A DNA stretch of 64,000 bases from positions 744,001 to 808,000 of the forward strand of contig CP090854.1 in NCBI GenBank assembly GCA_041879425.1, in the 5' to 3' direction. Numbering within the stretch: the first letter of the stretch is position 1; each line of letters opens with the position of its first letter. The DNA comes from Vibrio pomeroyi. GTDB taxonomy: Bacteria; Pseudomonadota; Gammaproteobacteria; Enterobacterales; Vibrionaceae. Positions 56,686-64,000 of this stretch are shown one piece after another. The translations under genes were made by a program, and so were the position numbers. The notes under the pieces were generated by a model. That model was not told the DNA's origin. It did no database searches and saw nothing but the letters and a program-made list of their open reading frames with translations.

Positions 56686-57114
56686 ATGAAGTCATTCCCA
56701 AGTTCTCCATTCGGCCAAGAAATTACTAGTGATGATATTGTCGCAAAGATGCAGACTTTCAGCGGTTGGGAAGACCGTTATCGCCAAGTGATTCAATGGG
56801 GTAAGAAGTTGCCAGTAATGCCTGAGGAACTCAAAAGTGAGCAAGTTGTGGTCTCTGGTTGTGAAAGCCAAGTGTGGCTAGTTTCCCAGAACATCGACGG
56901 TGTTTGGTACTTTTGCGCCGATTCAGATGCACGTATTGTGCGCGGCCTTATTGCGTTAGTGATGGCGGCATATGATGGTAAAACATCGGAGCAAGTTCAA
57001 GCGTTCGACATTGATGGCTATTTCGCAGAGATTGGCTTGATTACGCATTTGAGCCCTTCAAGAGGAAATGGACTTAAAGCGATTGTTGAGCAGATCAAGA
57101 ACTTCTCCGCTTAA
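56686..57114 (+). CDS. csdE: Sulfur acceptor protein CsdE
   Basis: 142 residues of the SufE/CsdE fold. The acceptor Cys59 is in VVSGCESQVW; the ARIVRGLIALVMAAYDGK block is conserved. Takes persulfide sulfur from CsdA. CsdA is encoded about 1 kb away on the other strand rather than adjacent as in E. coli. Confidence 0.93.
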   Translation: MKSFPSSPFGQEITSDDIVAKMQTFSGWEDRYRQVIQWGKKLPVMPEELKSEQVVVSGCESQVWLVSQNIDGVWYFCADSDARIVRGLIALVMAAYDGKTSEQVQAFDIDGYFAEIGLITHLSPSRGNGLKAIVEQIKNFSA

Positions 57115-57205
57115 GCGTCTATCTGTTTGAGATCTCCTTCCTATTTGAGAGTTTCTTCGTTTAAGAACTTCTCCGTACAGATAAGCAAGTGAAAGTATTA
57201 AAAAG

Positions 57206-57234
57206 AAACGGTGCCCAGTGGCACCGTTTTTCGT
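57206..57234 (+). terminator. Bidirectional terminator after csdE and the barrel gene
   Basis: AAACGGTGCC (57206-57215) pairs with GGCACCGTTT (57220-57229), T-rich tails in both directions. Confidence 0.88.
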
Positions 57235-57266
57235 TTTAGCGGTTAATGGAATAAGTCGATAGAAAA

Positions 57267-57746
57267 TTAGAAGTGGAATTCAGCGCTTACTGAATAGCCA
57301 TTCTCGATAACTTTTGCTTCGTACATTGTGTATTCAAGAGCAACACGAGCAGGGCCAATCATTACACCCGCACCCACACCGTAGTAAACGTCATTGCTGT
57401 CACCTAGGTTACTTTCAAAGTGTCCAATACCTGCACGGCCATAAATATCGAAAATAGTGATTGGCAAAGAAACTTTTGCGCTAGTCAGCCATGCATTCGA
57501 GTAAACGTGCTCAAAATCTTTGTGCGTATCGACAAAGTCAGCGTAGCCAGCTTCGATAGAAAGTAGGTCGTTGAATGCGTAACCCAAGTACAAGTTGTAT
57601 CCGCTATTCTCATCTGTCATATCGATGTTTTCGTTCTCTACTTGGTACTCAGAATACAAGTAGCTTGCACCAATGTATGGATCTGCTGAAGCTTGTTGAG
57701 CGGCAGTTAGCATTACTAGAGGAAGAACGATTGTTTTAAGTTTCAT
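57267..57746 (-). CDS. Outer-membrane beta-barrel protein (OmpA-like/Ail-type fold)
   Basis: 159 residues. Signal peptide (cleavage after ASA, about residue 21), then alternating amphipathic strands (YIGASYLYSEYQV, GYNLYLGYAFNDLLSIEAGY, YYGVGAGVMIGPARVALEYTMY) and a C-terminal Phe in SAEFHF, the signal for BAM insertion. About eight strands are expected. Function unknown. A 10-bp inverted repeat in its 5' leader may be regulatory. Confidence 0.85.
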   Translation of the reverse strand: MKLKTIVLPLVMLTAAQQASADPYIGASYLYSEYQVENENIDMTDENSGYNLYLGYAFNDLLSIEAGYADFVDTHKDFEHVYSNAWLTSAKVSLPITIFDIYGRAGIGHFESNLGDSNDVYYGVGAGVMIGPARVALEYTMYEAKVIENGYSVSAEFHF

Positions 57747-58105
57747 TGTGTTGTCTCTATCTAAAAAATTTGTATTTAAAGTGCTATTCCGTCAGCTCTA
57801 GGTCACCCATGATAAATGGCGGTTCTTGTTATTAATGGCGATAGTCAGTTTGTTATCTGCGGTTAACAAGAACGGGGTGCATTGTGTCTTTTTTTAGAAA
57901 TGACTCATCAATGAAGTCTTAGAAATCGATAAAAACGAATAAGATGGATATCAAGAAAATATAAAGTCACTTAATATCAGTATTTTATGTTGAAAGTCTT
58001 TGGGCTGAAAAGAGAGCAGTATTTATTGGGGAAGTGGAACTATTCTGGAGGAGGGGACGTCTGGCTCAATTAATTGAACCAGACATTAATATCTTTGGTG
58101 GTGAT
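57747..58105. other. Leader of the barrel gene and csdA downstream region
   Basis: 359 bases. GTTCTTGTTA (57822-57831) pairs perfectly with TAACAAGAAC (57864-57873) in the 5' region of the barrel gene. GTCTGG-cTCAATTAATTGAa-CCAGAC (58059-58084), with one minus-strand G.U pair, is a strong hairpin 21 bases after the csdA stop but without a T tail. No gene is supported. Confidence 0.5.
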
Positions 58106-59317
58106 TTAGAGCATATCGACGGCTTTTTCAATAGCTGCAATGAGCTTTTCGACATCATCCATATTGTTGTAAATGCCAAAAGAAATTCGAACGGTTCCTT
58201 TTACGTTGAGCGCATCCATTAATGGGTGTGCACAGTGATGACCTGCACGCACGGCAATACCTTGTTGATCTAATAACGTCGTAATATCTTGATGGTGAAC
58301 GCCATCCATTACAAATGTAATCACACTAGAATTTGATTTGTAACCAAGGATCTGGATGTCGTCCAACTGGATGAGGGCTTGATAGGTTTTCTGTTGTAGC
58401 TGGTGGATGTGCTCTTCAACATCTTGTTGGTCAAACTGATGTAACCACTCTATTGCTGTACTCAAAGCAATAGCCCCTGCGACATTAGGTGTACCCGCTT
58501 CAAATTTGCCCGGTAGTTCAGAAAACGTGGTGCCAGAAAAAGAGACACGCTCAACCATTTTGCCACCACCATGCCAAGGTGGCATCGCCTCGAGCAATTC
58601 AAGTTTGCCGTAAAGCACACCAATACCAGCAGGGGCATAGAGTTTGTGCCCAGAGAATACGTAGAAATCCGCACCTAAAGTAGCGACATCCACTGGCTCA
58701 TGAACAATGCCTTGCGCGCCATCGACCACAACAATGACATCCATCTTATGGGCTTTCTCGATCACTTGCTCAATCGGTTGGCGAGTACCGGTGACATTGG
58801 TTATCTGAGCCAGAGCGACAATCTTAGTTCGTTCTGTTAATAGGGAATCGAATGCATCTAGGTCGAATTCGCAATCTGATGTCATTGGTACTTTGATGAC
58901 TTTAGCACCGGTTTGTTCAGCCACAATTTGCCAAGGCACGATGTTGGCGTGGTGTTCCATTTCACTGACCAAGATCTCATCACCAGGCTGAAGGGTACTT
59001 CTTGCGAACGTTTGAGCAATGAGGTTAAGTGCTTCGGTGGCACCGCGAGTCCAGATAATTTCCTTTGAAGACGTAGCGCCAATAAACTGAGCGACTTTGT
59101 CTCTTGCTGCTTCAAACTGACTGGTTGCTTGTGCGGTTAAGCTGTGACTACCGCGGTGAACATTGGCATTTTGCTTAGAGTAATATTGGCTAATAGCATC
59201 AATAACCACCTGAGGTTTTTGTGTGGTTGCCGCACTATCTAAGTAAATCAGTGGTTGCTGATTGATGGTTTGTGATAGCGCAGGGAACTGCTCTCGGATG
59301 TGATTGATATCAAGCAT
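58106..59317 (-). CDS. csdA: Cysteine desulfurase CsdA
   Basis: 403 residues. PLP enzyme of the group II desulfurases: Schiff-base Lys225 in FSGHKLYAPAG and persulfide Cys362 in RAGHHCAHPLM, matching E. coli CsdA (K222, C358) better than IscS. Provides sulfur to CsdE. Followed in the upstream direction by panE (87-base gap), probably one transcript. Confidence 0.95.
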   Translation of the reverse strand: MLDINHIREQFPALSQTINQQPLIYLDSAATTQKPQVVIDAISQYYSKQNANVHRGSHSLTAQATSQFEAARDKVAQFIGATSSKEIIWTRGATEALNLIAQTFARSTLQPGDEILVSEMEHHANIVPWQIVAEQTGAKVIKVPMTSDCEFDLDAFDSLLTERTKIVALAQITNVTGTRQPIEQVIEKAHKMDVIVVVDGAQGIVHEPVDVATLGADFYVFSGHKLYAPAGIGVLYGKLELLEAMPPWHGGGKMVERVSFSGTTFSELPGKFEAGTPNVAGAIALSTAIEWLHQFDQQDVEEHIHQLQQKTYQALIQLDDIQILGYKSNSSVITFVMDGVHHQDITTLLDQQGIAVRAGHHCAHPLMDALNVKGTVRISFGIYNNMDDVEKLIAAIEKAVDML

Positions 59318-59403
59318 CTATTCTTACCTAAATCTTGGAAATTGGTGCCAGCATTACGCTGAGCGGTATCGTTATTTTATCGCGACTTGTTAAGCGTTGC
59401 TGA

Positions 59404-60297
59404 CTAATCTTGATGATTCCAGCTATTTTCTCGTTCTTTAACCATTGTGAATAGCTTTTGGTTCGTGGGTACTTCTATTTGATGCTTGAGTGCAGTCTTT
59501 ATAAGGTGTCCGGTAATGAAGTCGATCTCAGTCTTTCTTTGATAAAACATATCTTGCTTCATTGAAGAGTTATTCTGTGCTGTGGCGTGAATAACCTTGT
59601 TAACGCTTGCTTCTAACTCATCCAATGAACAAGCAATACTTTCCGCCTGCATTACTTGCGTGAGTTCGTGAACGATGGAATTTAGCGTTTCGCTGAAGCG
59701 TTGATCGGCCAGTTCCCCATTCTTGACCTGTTCCAACCCAGTCAGTGGGTTGATGGCACAATTGATGGCGAGCTTAGTCCAAAGCGCAGTTTTTATCTTA
59801 GGGTTCCAATTCACGCTTGGTAGGGCGTGTTCCAGAACATCAACCAGAAAAGTGCATTGCTGACCTTTGGGGTTAAAAGCCCCCAGTTGAGTTTGGCCTA
59901 ACCCTGTGTGAGAGACACTGTTACGGTCGGGTTTAAAAGCTGCTTGGGTGGTGGTCGCCAATACTACCGGATGAGCATCAATTTGAGCGGCTATCTCGTC
60001 TACTGCTCCCATTCCGTTGTGCATGAACATGAGAATGGTGTCAGGGTCGAGATATTGAAGTAACGGAGTGGTGGCTTCTTTTACCTGCCAAGCCTTGACC
60101 GTGACGATCACTAAGTCACTCGCAGATAGCTTTTCGAGATTGTTGTTACTGAAGGAGAGTGAAGTTTGCTCATCAAGTGATAGGTCTGTAGAGGTGTCAG
60201 AAGAACGACTCCACAAAGAGACATTATGACCAGCTTGAAGTAGTTTTATGGCCCACAAAGAACCAATCGCTCCGGGTCCAACAATCGTGATGTTCAC
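59404..60297 (-). CDS. panE: 2-dehydropantoate 2-reductase
   Basis: 297 residues. NADPH-dependent reduction of ketopantoate to pantoate in coenzyme A synthesis. Rossmann motif GPGAIGS (7-13), MHNGMGAVDEI with catalytic-region Asn, and the ApbA C-terminal domain with KLAINCAINPLTGL, containing the catalytic Lys. Upstream of csdA on the same strand. Confidence 0.95.
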   Translation of the reverse strand: MNITIVGPGAIGSLWAIKLLQAGHNVSLWSRSSDTSTDLSLDEQTSLSFSNNNLEKLSASDLVIVTVKAWQVKEATTPLLQYLDPDTILMFMHNGMGAVDEIAAQIDAHPVVLATTTQAAFKPDRNSVSHTGLGQTQLGAFNPKGQQCTFLVDVLEHALPSVNWNPKIKTALWTKLAINCAINPLTGLEQVKNGELADQRFSETLNSIVHELTQVMQAESIACSLDELEASVNKVIHATAQNNSSMKQDMFYQRKTEIDFITGHLIKTALKHQIEVPTNQKLFTMVKERENSWNHQD

Positions 60298-60354
60298 AGC
60301 AATTCCGAGATAAGAAAGTGATGCTGCAAGGATAGCGAGGCATTAAATGAAAGC

Positions 60355-60384
60355 AATAAAAAATGGCACCCGAGGGTGCCATTT
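60355..60384 (-). terminator. Terminator of ompK
   Basis: AAATGGCACC (60361-60370) pairs with GGTGCCATTT (60375-60384); the minus-strand tail is TTTTATTGC. Confidence 0.85.
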
Positions 60385-60408
60385 AGGAAATTTTTCTTAG
60401 AAGTTCGT

Positions 60409-61215
60409 TTAGAACTTGTAAGTTACTGCTAGGTAGTGGCTCACACCTGAAGTTTTACCTGCGAATCCACCGTCTTCTAGACCGTAAATAGTTTCGTAAG
60501 CTTTAAGACCGTAACCTACAGCATAACGGTCTGAGTGCCAGTAGATACCGTTAAACATTGCGCCGCCGCTGCTTTCTGCGCTGTACTCGTCTTCCATTGC
60601 AAATTGCCAGTCAATGTAACCTTGGTAAGAAATGAATGAACCGTTTTCGAAGAAGTAGAATGGTTTGAACCAGTTAGTCGAGATTTGGAAACCGTTCCAG
60701 TCTTTAACGTTTGAATCGTAGTTACCGTAAAGGTTTAAGCCAATTTTGCCTAACCAAGGAACCATTACGTCAGAACCTAGACCGATTTTTTGTTGGTTAA
60801 CACCAAAAGTAGTGTCAGTTGTGTTAACGCCGTCCCAAGTGATTTCAGAAGCTACGTAAAGTTCTTGAACAGGGCCGAAAGATAGATCTTTACCAGTTAG
60901 GCCGTCAAGAGACATACGAGGAGCAAACTTCATGAACATTTTTGCTTGGCTGTCAGCTTTATCGCTACCTGGATCCGAAAGTAGGTTAAATACATCAACA
61001 TAGCCATATAGGTCGAAGATTCCTGAACGACCGCCAAATTCCATCTCTAGGTAATCATGTGATGATTCACCTGGAAGCTCATCAAATGCACCCATAAGGT
61101 TGAATTGCATCCACTTGTAATCGTTTTTGTGGATGTCGCCGTCAGAATAATCTGCTGCCATTACTGGAGCAGAAGTTGCTGCAAGTAGGCCAAGAGTTAA
61201 AAGTGATTTACGCAT
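60409..61215 (-). CDS. ompK: OmpK, Tsx-family nucleoside porin
   Basis: 268 residues from the ATG at 61215 (AGAGAG upstream; frame opens at 61290). Signal peptide ends VMAA, mature start DYSDGDIHKNDYKWMQFN is the Vibrio OmpK signature, and the last residue is Phe. Outer-membrane 12-stranded Tsx channel for nucleosides; OmpK is also the receptor of phage KVP40 in V. parahaemolyticus. A CRP-like site lies about 130 bases upstream. Confidence 0.95.
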   Translation of the reverse strand: MRKSLLTLGLLAATSAPVMAADYSDGDIHKNDYKWMQFNLMGAFDELPGESSHDYLEMEFGGRSGIFDLYGYVDVFNLLSDPGSDKADSQAKMFMKFAPRMSLDGLTGKDLSFGPVQELYVASEITWDGVNTTDTTFGVNQQKIGLGSDVMVPWLGKIGLNLYGNYDSNVKDWNGFQISTNWFKPFYFFENGSFISYQGYIDWQFAMEDEYSAESSGGAMFNGIYWHSDRYAVGYGLKAYETIYGLEDGGFAGKTSGVSHYLAVTYKF

Positions 61216-61803
61216 AATGGAACTCTCTATGTTTGAAATAAGTAACCCGCTAATCCGTGCGTGTTTATATGTCCGAATGCCGAGCATCATAGCGATTTTG
61301 TTCTCAAATAAAAGTGAGACGGAGTGAAAATTGCAATTATTATAGTGAGGTTGATCACACTAACGATCTAAATGATGGAACTTTAAGGTGGTAATGCATC
61401 TTGATGCACCCTGAGTTCTATTGATTTTGTGAAATCTGATTATTTTGTAGATAAATTGGTGAATTGCTGCTCTAAGCAAACGATTATACTAAATAGAGTG
61501 ATATGCATATCAAAATCAACAGTATTCTTTTCTATGTAGTTTATCCCCAGAAAACGACTAAATCTCTCCTCAGTTAGATCCTCTCTTTGATCTATTTTTA
61601 ACCAACTCCGTAATGGTGGTGGAATCAATTGATGAACAACTCATGTGATAAGTAATTTGGAATGTGAGCCTTATTACTTTTCCCATCACAGATATTATTG
61701 AGACAGTTCACTGCACTAAATACTGAGAGAGAGTATTTGAAGATTTTTTACTGAGCTTATCTTTTGTGTGACGAACTGGTCTAACTTTTTGGAGAGAAGA
61801 CCG
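61216..61803. other. Intergenic region between ompK and DUF4397 gene
   Basis: 588 AT-rich bases. Holds the ompK promoter region with a CRP-like site (61344-61359). A minus-strand frame of 62 codons (61440-61628) lacks supporting evidence. Nothing else recognised; the promoter of the DUF4397 gene should lie in 61660-61780. Confidence 0.4.
61344..61359 (-). promoter_or_regulatory. CRP-like binding site upstream of ompK
   Basis: AGTGA-GGTTGA-TCACA matches TGTGA-N6-TCACA at nine of ten fixed bases. CRP (with CytR) activates tsx in E. coli, so cAMP-CRP control of this homologue is plausible. Confidence 0.6.
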
Positions 61804-63150
61804 ATGAAATATTCACCATTACTAGCGGTAGCAATATCAGCGCTGTTCATTGTCGGGTGTGATGATGACGATGAACCTACCACACAACTTCAAGCTGTTC
61901 ATGCATCCCCCGATGCTCCTTTGGCTAATGTTATCGTCAACAGTCAGGCTCGATGGACTGGTGTCGATTATGCTCAAGCGTCTGGGTACGCTTCAGTGAC
62001 AGAAGGGCAGACTTCAGTGCAAGTTGATGTTCAACTTCCCGGAGAGGCTGTCGCAACCGTCATACCTCAAAGCCAATTTAACCTGAGCCAAGACCTCGAT
62101 TATACGGTGATGGTGGTGGGCGATGCTGATGGTTCCAACAACCCTGTAGAAGCTTTAGTTGTTACTCGTCCTGCTGTGGGCACGGCAACCAGTTCTAGTT
62201 TAGATGTGCAAGTGGTTCACGCTGCTACAGGTGTCGGCGATGTAAACTTGTATGTCACAGGTCCTAGCGATCCATTGGGTGCACCGTTGGGGACGTTGGC
62301 TTATAAAGATTTTACCGATGTGCTTAATATTCCTGCTGGTCAATATCGTGTGAGACTTGAAACAGTCAGCGGTAGTGCTATTGCGTTTGATTCAGGAGAG
62401 ATCACACTCTCAGCTGGTAGTGAGTTAACCATTGCAGCCGTACCGAGAGCAGATTCTAATAGTGCTTCACCTGTTAAATTGATGGTAATGGATGGTTCGG
62501 GCTCATCTTTAATCTACGATATGGCAGAAACGGCAGAAGTCAGAGTAGGATATTTAGTTGATGGTGCTCCGGATGTAGACCCATTTGTAAATGGTTCGGC
62601 TTTTGCGCCTTTAGCCGATTTGATGTTCAAGGAAATCCGAGGATTCATCGATTTGGCTGTCGGAAGCTACGATATTGATATCTTTGCAGATGGTACTACA
62701 ACCAGTGCACTGATTGATGCAGATGGTGTCGCTGTATTTGCTGGTATGGATTACAGCATCTATGCGGTAGGGACCGTGAGTCCACTGAATCTGGAAGCTT
62801 TGGTTGTTCCAGAAAACCGTCGCCCGGTTGCGACCAGTGCAGTATTGAATATTACCCATGCTGCGGCTAATCCAATTGCGGCTTCGGTTGATATTTACTT
62901 GACCGAGAATACGGGTATTGCTGGCAGCACTCCTGCGCTGAGTGATGTGAAATTTAAAGATTATGTGAATGGTATTTATGTTGCAGCGGGAACCTATTAT
63001 GTAACGATTACCGTTGCAGGTGACCCATCAACAATAGCGGTTAATTCAGCACAGGCGATATTAGCTGATGGCGTGGTGTATCAAGTTGTGGCGATTGACG
63101 ATTCGGCTGGCACAGGCTTCAACCTTATTGTGAGTGATACAACAGACTAG
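61804..63150 (+). CDS. DUF4397 repeat lipoprotein
   Basis: 448 residues from the ATG at 61804 (GGAGAG upstream; frame opens at 61768). Lipobox IVGC then an Asp-rich DDDDE stretch. At least three tandem beta-sandwich repeats beginning LQAVHASPDAPLANV, VQVVHAATGVGDVNLYV and LNITHAAANPIAASVDIY, each ending in a YxVxVVG/IAAVP-type strand, the DUF4397 pattern. Probably exposed at the cell surface or in the periplasm; function unknown. Confidence 0.85.
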   Translation: MKYSPLLAVAISALFIVGCDDDDEPTTQLQAVHASPDAPLANVIVNSQARWTGVDYAQASGYASVTEGQTSVQVDVQLPGEAVATVIPQSQFNLSQDLDYTVMVVGDADGSNNPVEALVVTRPAVGTATSSSLDVQVVHAATGVGDVNLYVTGPSDPLGAPLGTLAYKDFTDVLNIPAGQYRVRLETVSGSAIAFDSGEITLSAGSELTIAAVPRADSNSASPVKLMVMDGSGSSLIYDMAETAEVRVGYLVDGAPDVDPFVNGSAFAPLADLMFKEIRGFIDLAVGSYDIDIFADGTTTSALIDADGVAVFAGMDYSIYAVGTVSPLNLEALVVPENRRPVATSAVLNITHAAANPIAASVDIYLTENTGIAGSTPALSDVKFKDYVNGIYVAAGTYYVTITVAGDPSTIAVNSAQAILADGVVYQVVAIDDSAGTGFNLIVSDTTD

Positions 63151-63177
63151 CGTTTACTAAATCATTAGTGACAAAGT

Positions 63178-63207
63178 AAAAGAGGGTAGCGTGATGCTAC
63201 CCTCTTT
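63178..63207 (+). terminator. Terminator after the DUF4397 gene
   Basis: AGAGGGTAGC (63181-63190) pairs with GCTACCCTCT (63196-63205); T-rich on both sides, also usable by the convergent permease gene. Confidence 0.85.
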
Positions 63208-63228
63208 CTATTCTGTCTTCTTTTTCTC

Positions 63229-64000
63229 TTATTCGTGGTTGGTTTTCGCTTTTTCTAGTAAATCTGTGAAAAAGTGGCGTAACGAATAGAGCATGATCAA
63301 ACTTGGTATCACCATGAGAGCAGTCAATATAAAGAAGGTTGACCAGTCATTGAGGTAATCAACCAACTCACCGCTGAAGGAAGCCAGTGTGGTGCGACCG
63401 AAGTTACCTAAGGATGCGAGTAAGGCATATTGTGTTGCCGAAAAAGCTTGGCCTGTTAATAACGTTAGGAAAGAGACAAACGCAACGGTAGAAAAGGCAG
63501 TTGTGAAGTTGTCGACAATGATGGTTGCCAAGAACAAGGTTTCACTCGGGCCAGTCTGAGCGATCCACGCAAACATTAGATTACTTGCCGCCATTGCCAC
63601 ACCGCCGATCATCAGCCCGCGTACAATACCGAATTTCACATTGAAGACACTGCCTACCAAAGTGAAGAATATGGTTGCTCCCCAGCCAATTAACTTGGAG
63701 TAATGACCGATCTGCTCGTTACTGAAACCTATCTCTTTATAGAAGGTAATCGACATGCGACCTAGGAAGGCTTCACCTATCTTAAATAGGAACACAAACA
63801 GCAATAGAGTAATGGCAACTTGAACGCCGTTTCTTTTGAAGAAATCATAAAATGGTTCAATTACCGTTACACTGAACCAAGCGACAAGCTTTGAGCCGAC
63901 CACTTTATTGTGGCGCTGTTGTGCTTGCTCTTGTAGGGCTTCACGTCGTGTATTTGGCTCTCCGACACAAAGAGTAAACAGCATTAATACAACAACGACA
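63229..64000 (-). CDS. ampG: AmpG-like muropeptide permease, C-terminal part (cut by window)
   Basis: 257 codons visible, the frame remaining open to the window edge, so the N-terminal half is missing. MFS transporter with FFKRNGVQVAITLLLFVFLFKIGEAFLGRM, FYKEIGFSNEQIG and the AFSATQYALLASLGNFGRT segment characteristic of AmpG. Imports GlcNAc-anhydroMurNAc peptides released by lytic transglycosylases, two of which (MltA, MltF) are encoded in this window. Vibrio genomes may hold more than one AmpG, so paralogue identity is open. Confidence 0.85.
   Translation of the reverse strand, partial: VVVVLMLFTLCVGEPNTRREALQEQAQQRHNKVVGSKLVAWFSVTVIEPFYDFFKRNGVQVAITLLLFVFLFKIGEAFLGRMSITFYKEIGFSNEQIGHYSKLIGWGATIFFTLVGSVFNVKFGIVRGLMIGGVAMAASNLMFAWIAQTGPSETLFLATIIVDNFTTAFSTVAFVSFLTLLTGQAFSATQYALLASLGNFGRTTLASFSGELVDYLNDWSTFFILTALMVIPSLIMLYSLRHFFTDLLEKAKTNHE

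Noticed and set aside
58034..58222. 62-codon plus-strand frame at the csdA 3' end
   Set aside because: Mostly antisense to csdA codons and overlapping a hairpin; no independent support.
61440..61628. 62-codon minus-strand frame upstream of ompK
   Set aside because: AT-rich spacer, no ribosome site, no domain.

Overview
The window looks like chromosome I of a marine Vibrio, probably of the Splendidus clade. The evidence is the Vibrio/Escherichia-type housekeeping order smpB-ratA-rnfH / bamE-recN-nadK / grpE / dnaK-dnaJ, the tmRNA tag ANDENYALAA, an OmpK-type Tsx porin, DUF2850- and DUF3332-like proteins, the long 343-residue DapD and a PL7 alginate lyase. The species assignment is inference; no rRNA or other marker lies in the window.

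Layout. (1) 1-5800 is an accessory zone next to ssrA. It holds the end of an SMC/Rad50-like ATPase with a zinc-hook CxxC, a small membrane ORF translationally coupled to a hybrid histidine kinase, and two tandem ssrA (tmRNA) copies. One copy is complete; the copy next to smpB has lost its 3' acceptor end. This suggests a mobile element acted at ssrA. (2) 5868-18202 is a conserved core of trans-translation (smpB), START and Ub-like proteins (ratA, rnfH), outer-membrane assembly (bamE), SOS repair (recN with LexA boxes), NAD kinase, and the heat-shock genes grpE and dnaK-dnaJ with sigma-32-type promoters. A DAACS symporter and an alginate lyase sit among them. (3) 18401-21794 is a type IV minor-pilin cluster. 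(4) 22093-36576 carries an AbgT transporter, a CNNM/CorC protein, tadA, mltF, purL with a PurR box, dapD and a 5'-nucleotidase lipoprotein. (5) 36712-42168 has marC, a two-gene operon (IscU-like protein plus GGGtGRT protein) under what reads as a fluoride (crcB) riboswitch with a long structured leader, LexA-controlled yebG, and a LysR/TDT-transporter divergent pair. (6) 42296-52029 is recC, recB and recD. (7) 52555-64000 holds argA, mltA, tcdA-csdE, an outer-membrane barrel, csdA-panE, ompK, a DUF4397 lipoprotein and the C-terminal part of an AmpG-like permease.

Functional links are clear in several places. SsrA and SmpB act together in ribosome rescue. GrpE, DnaK and DnaJ form one chaperone machine. 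RecBCD, RecN and YebG belong to DNA repair, the last two with LexA sites. CsdA and CsdE form a sulfur-transfer pair, with TcdA beside CsdE. The most noteworthy signals are the tandem, diverged ssrA copies and the fluoride-riboswitch operon of poorly understood Fe-S-scaffold-like genes.
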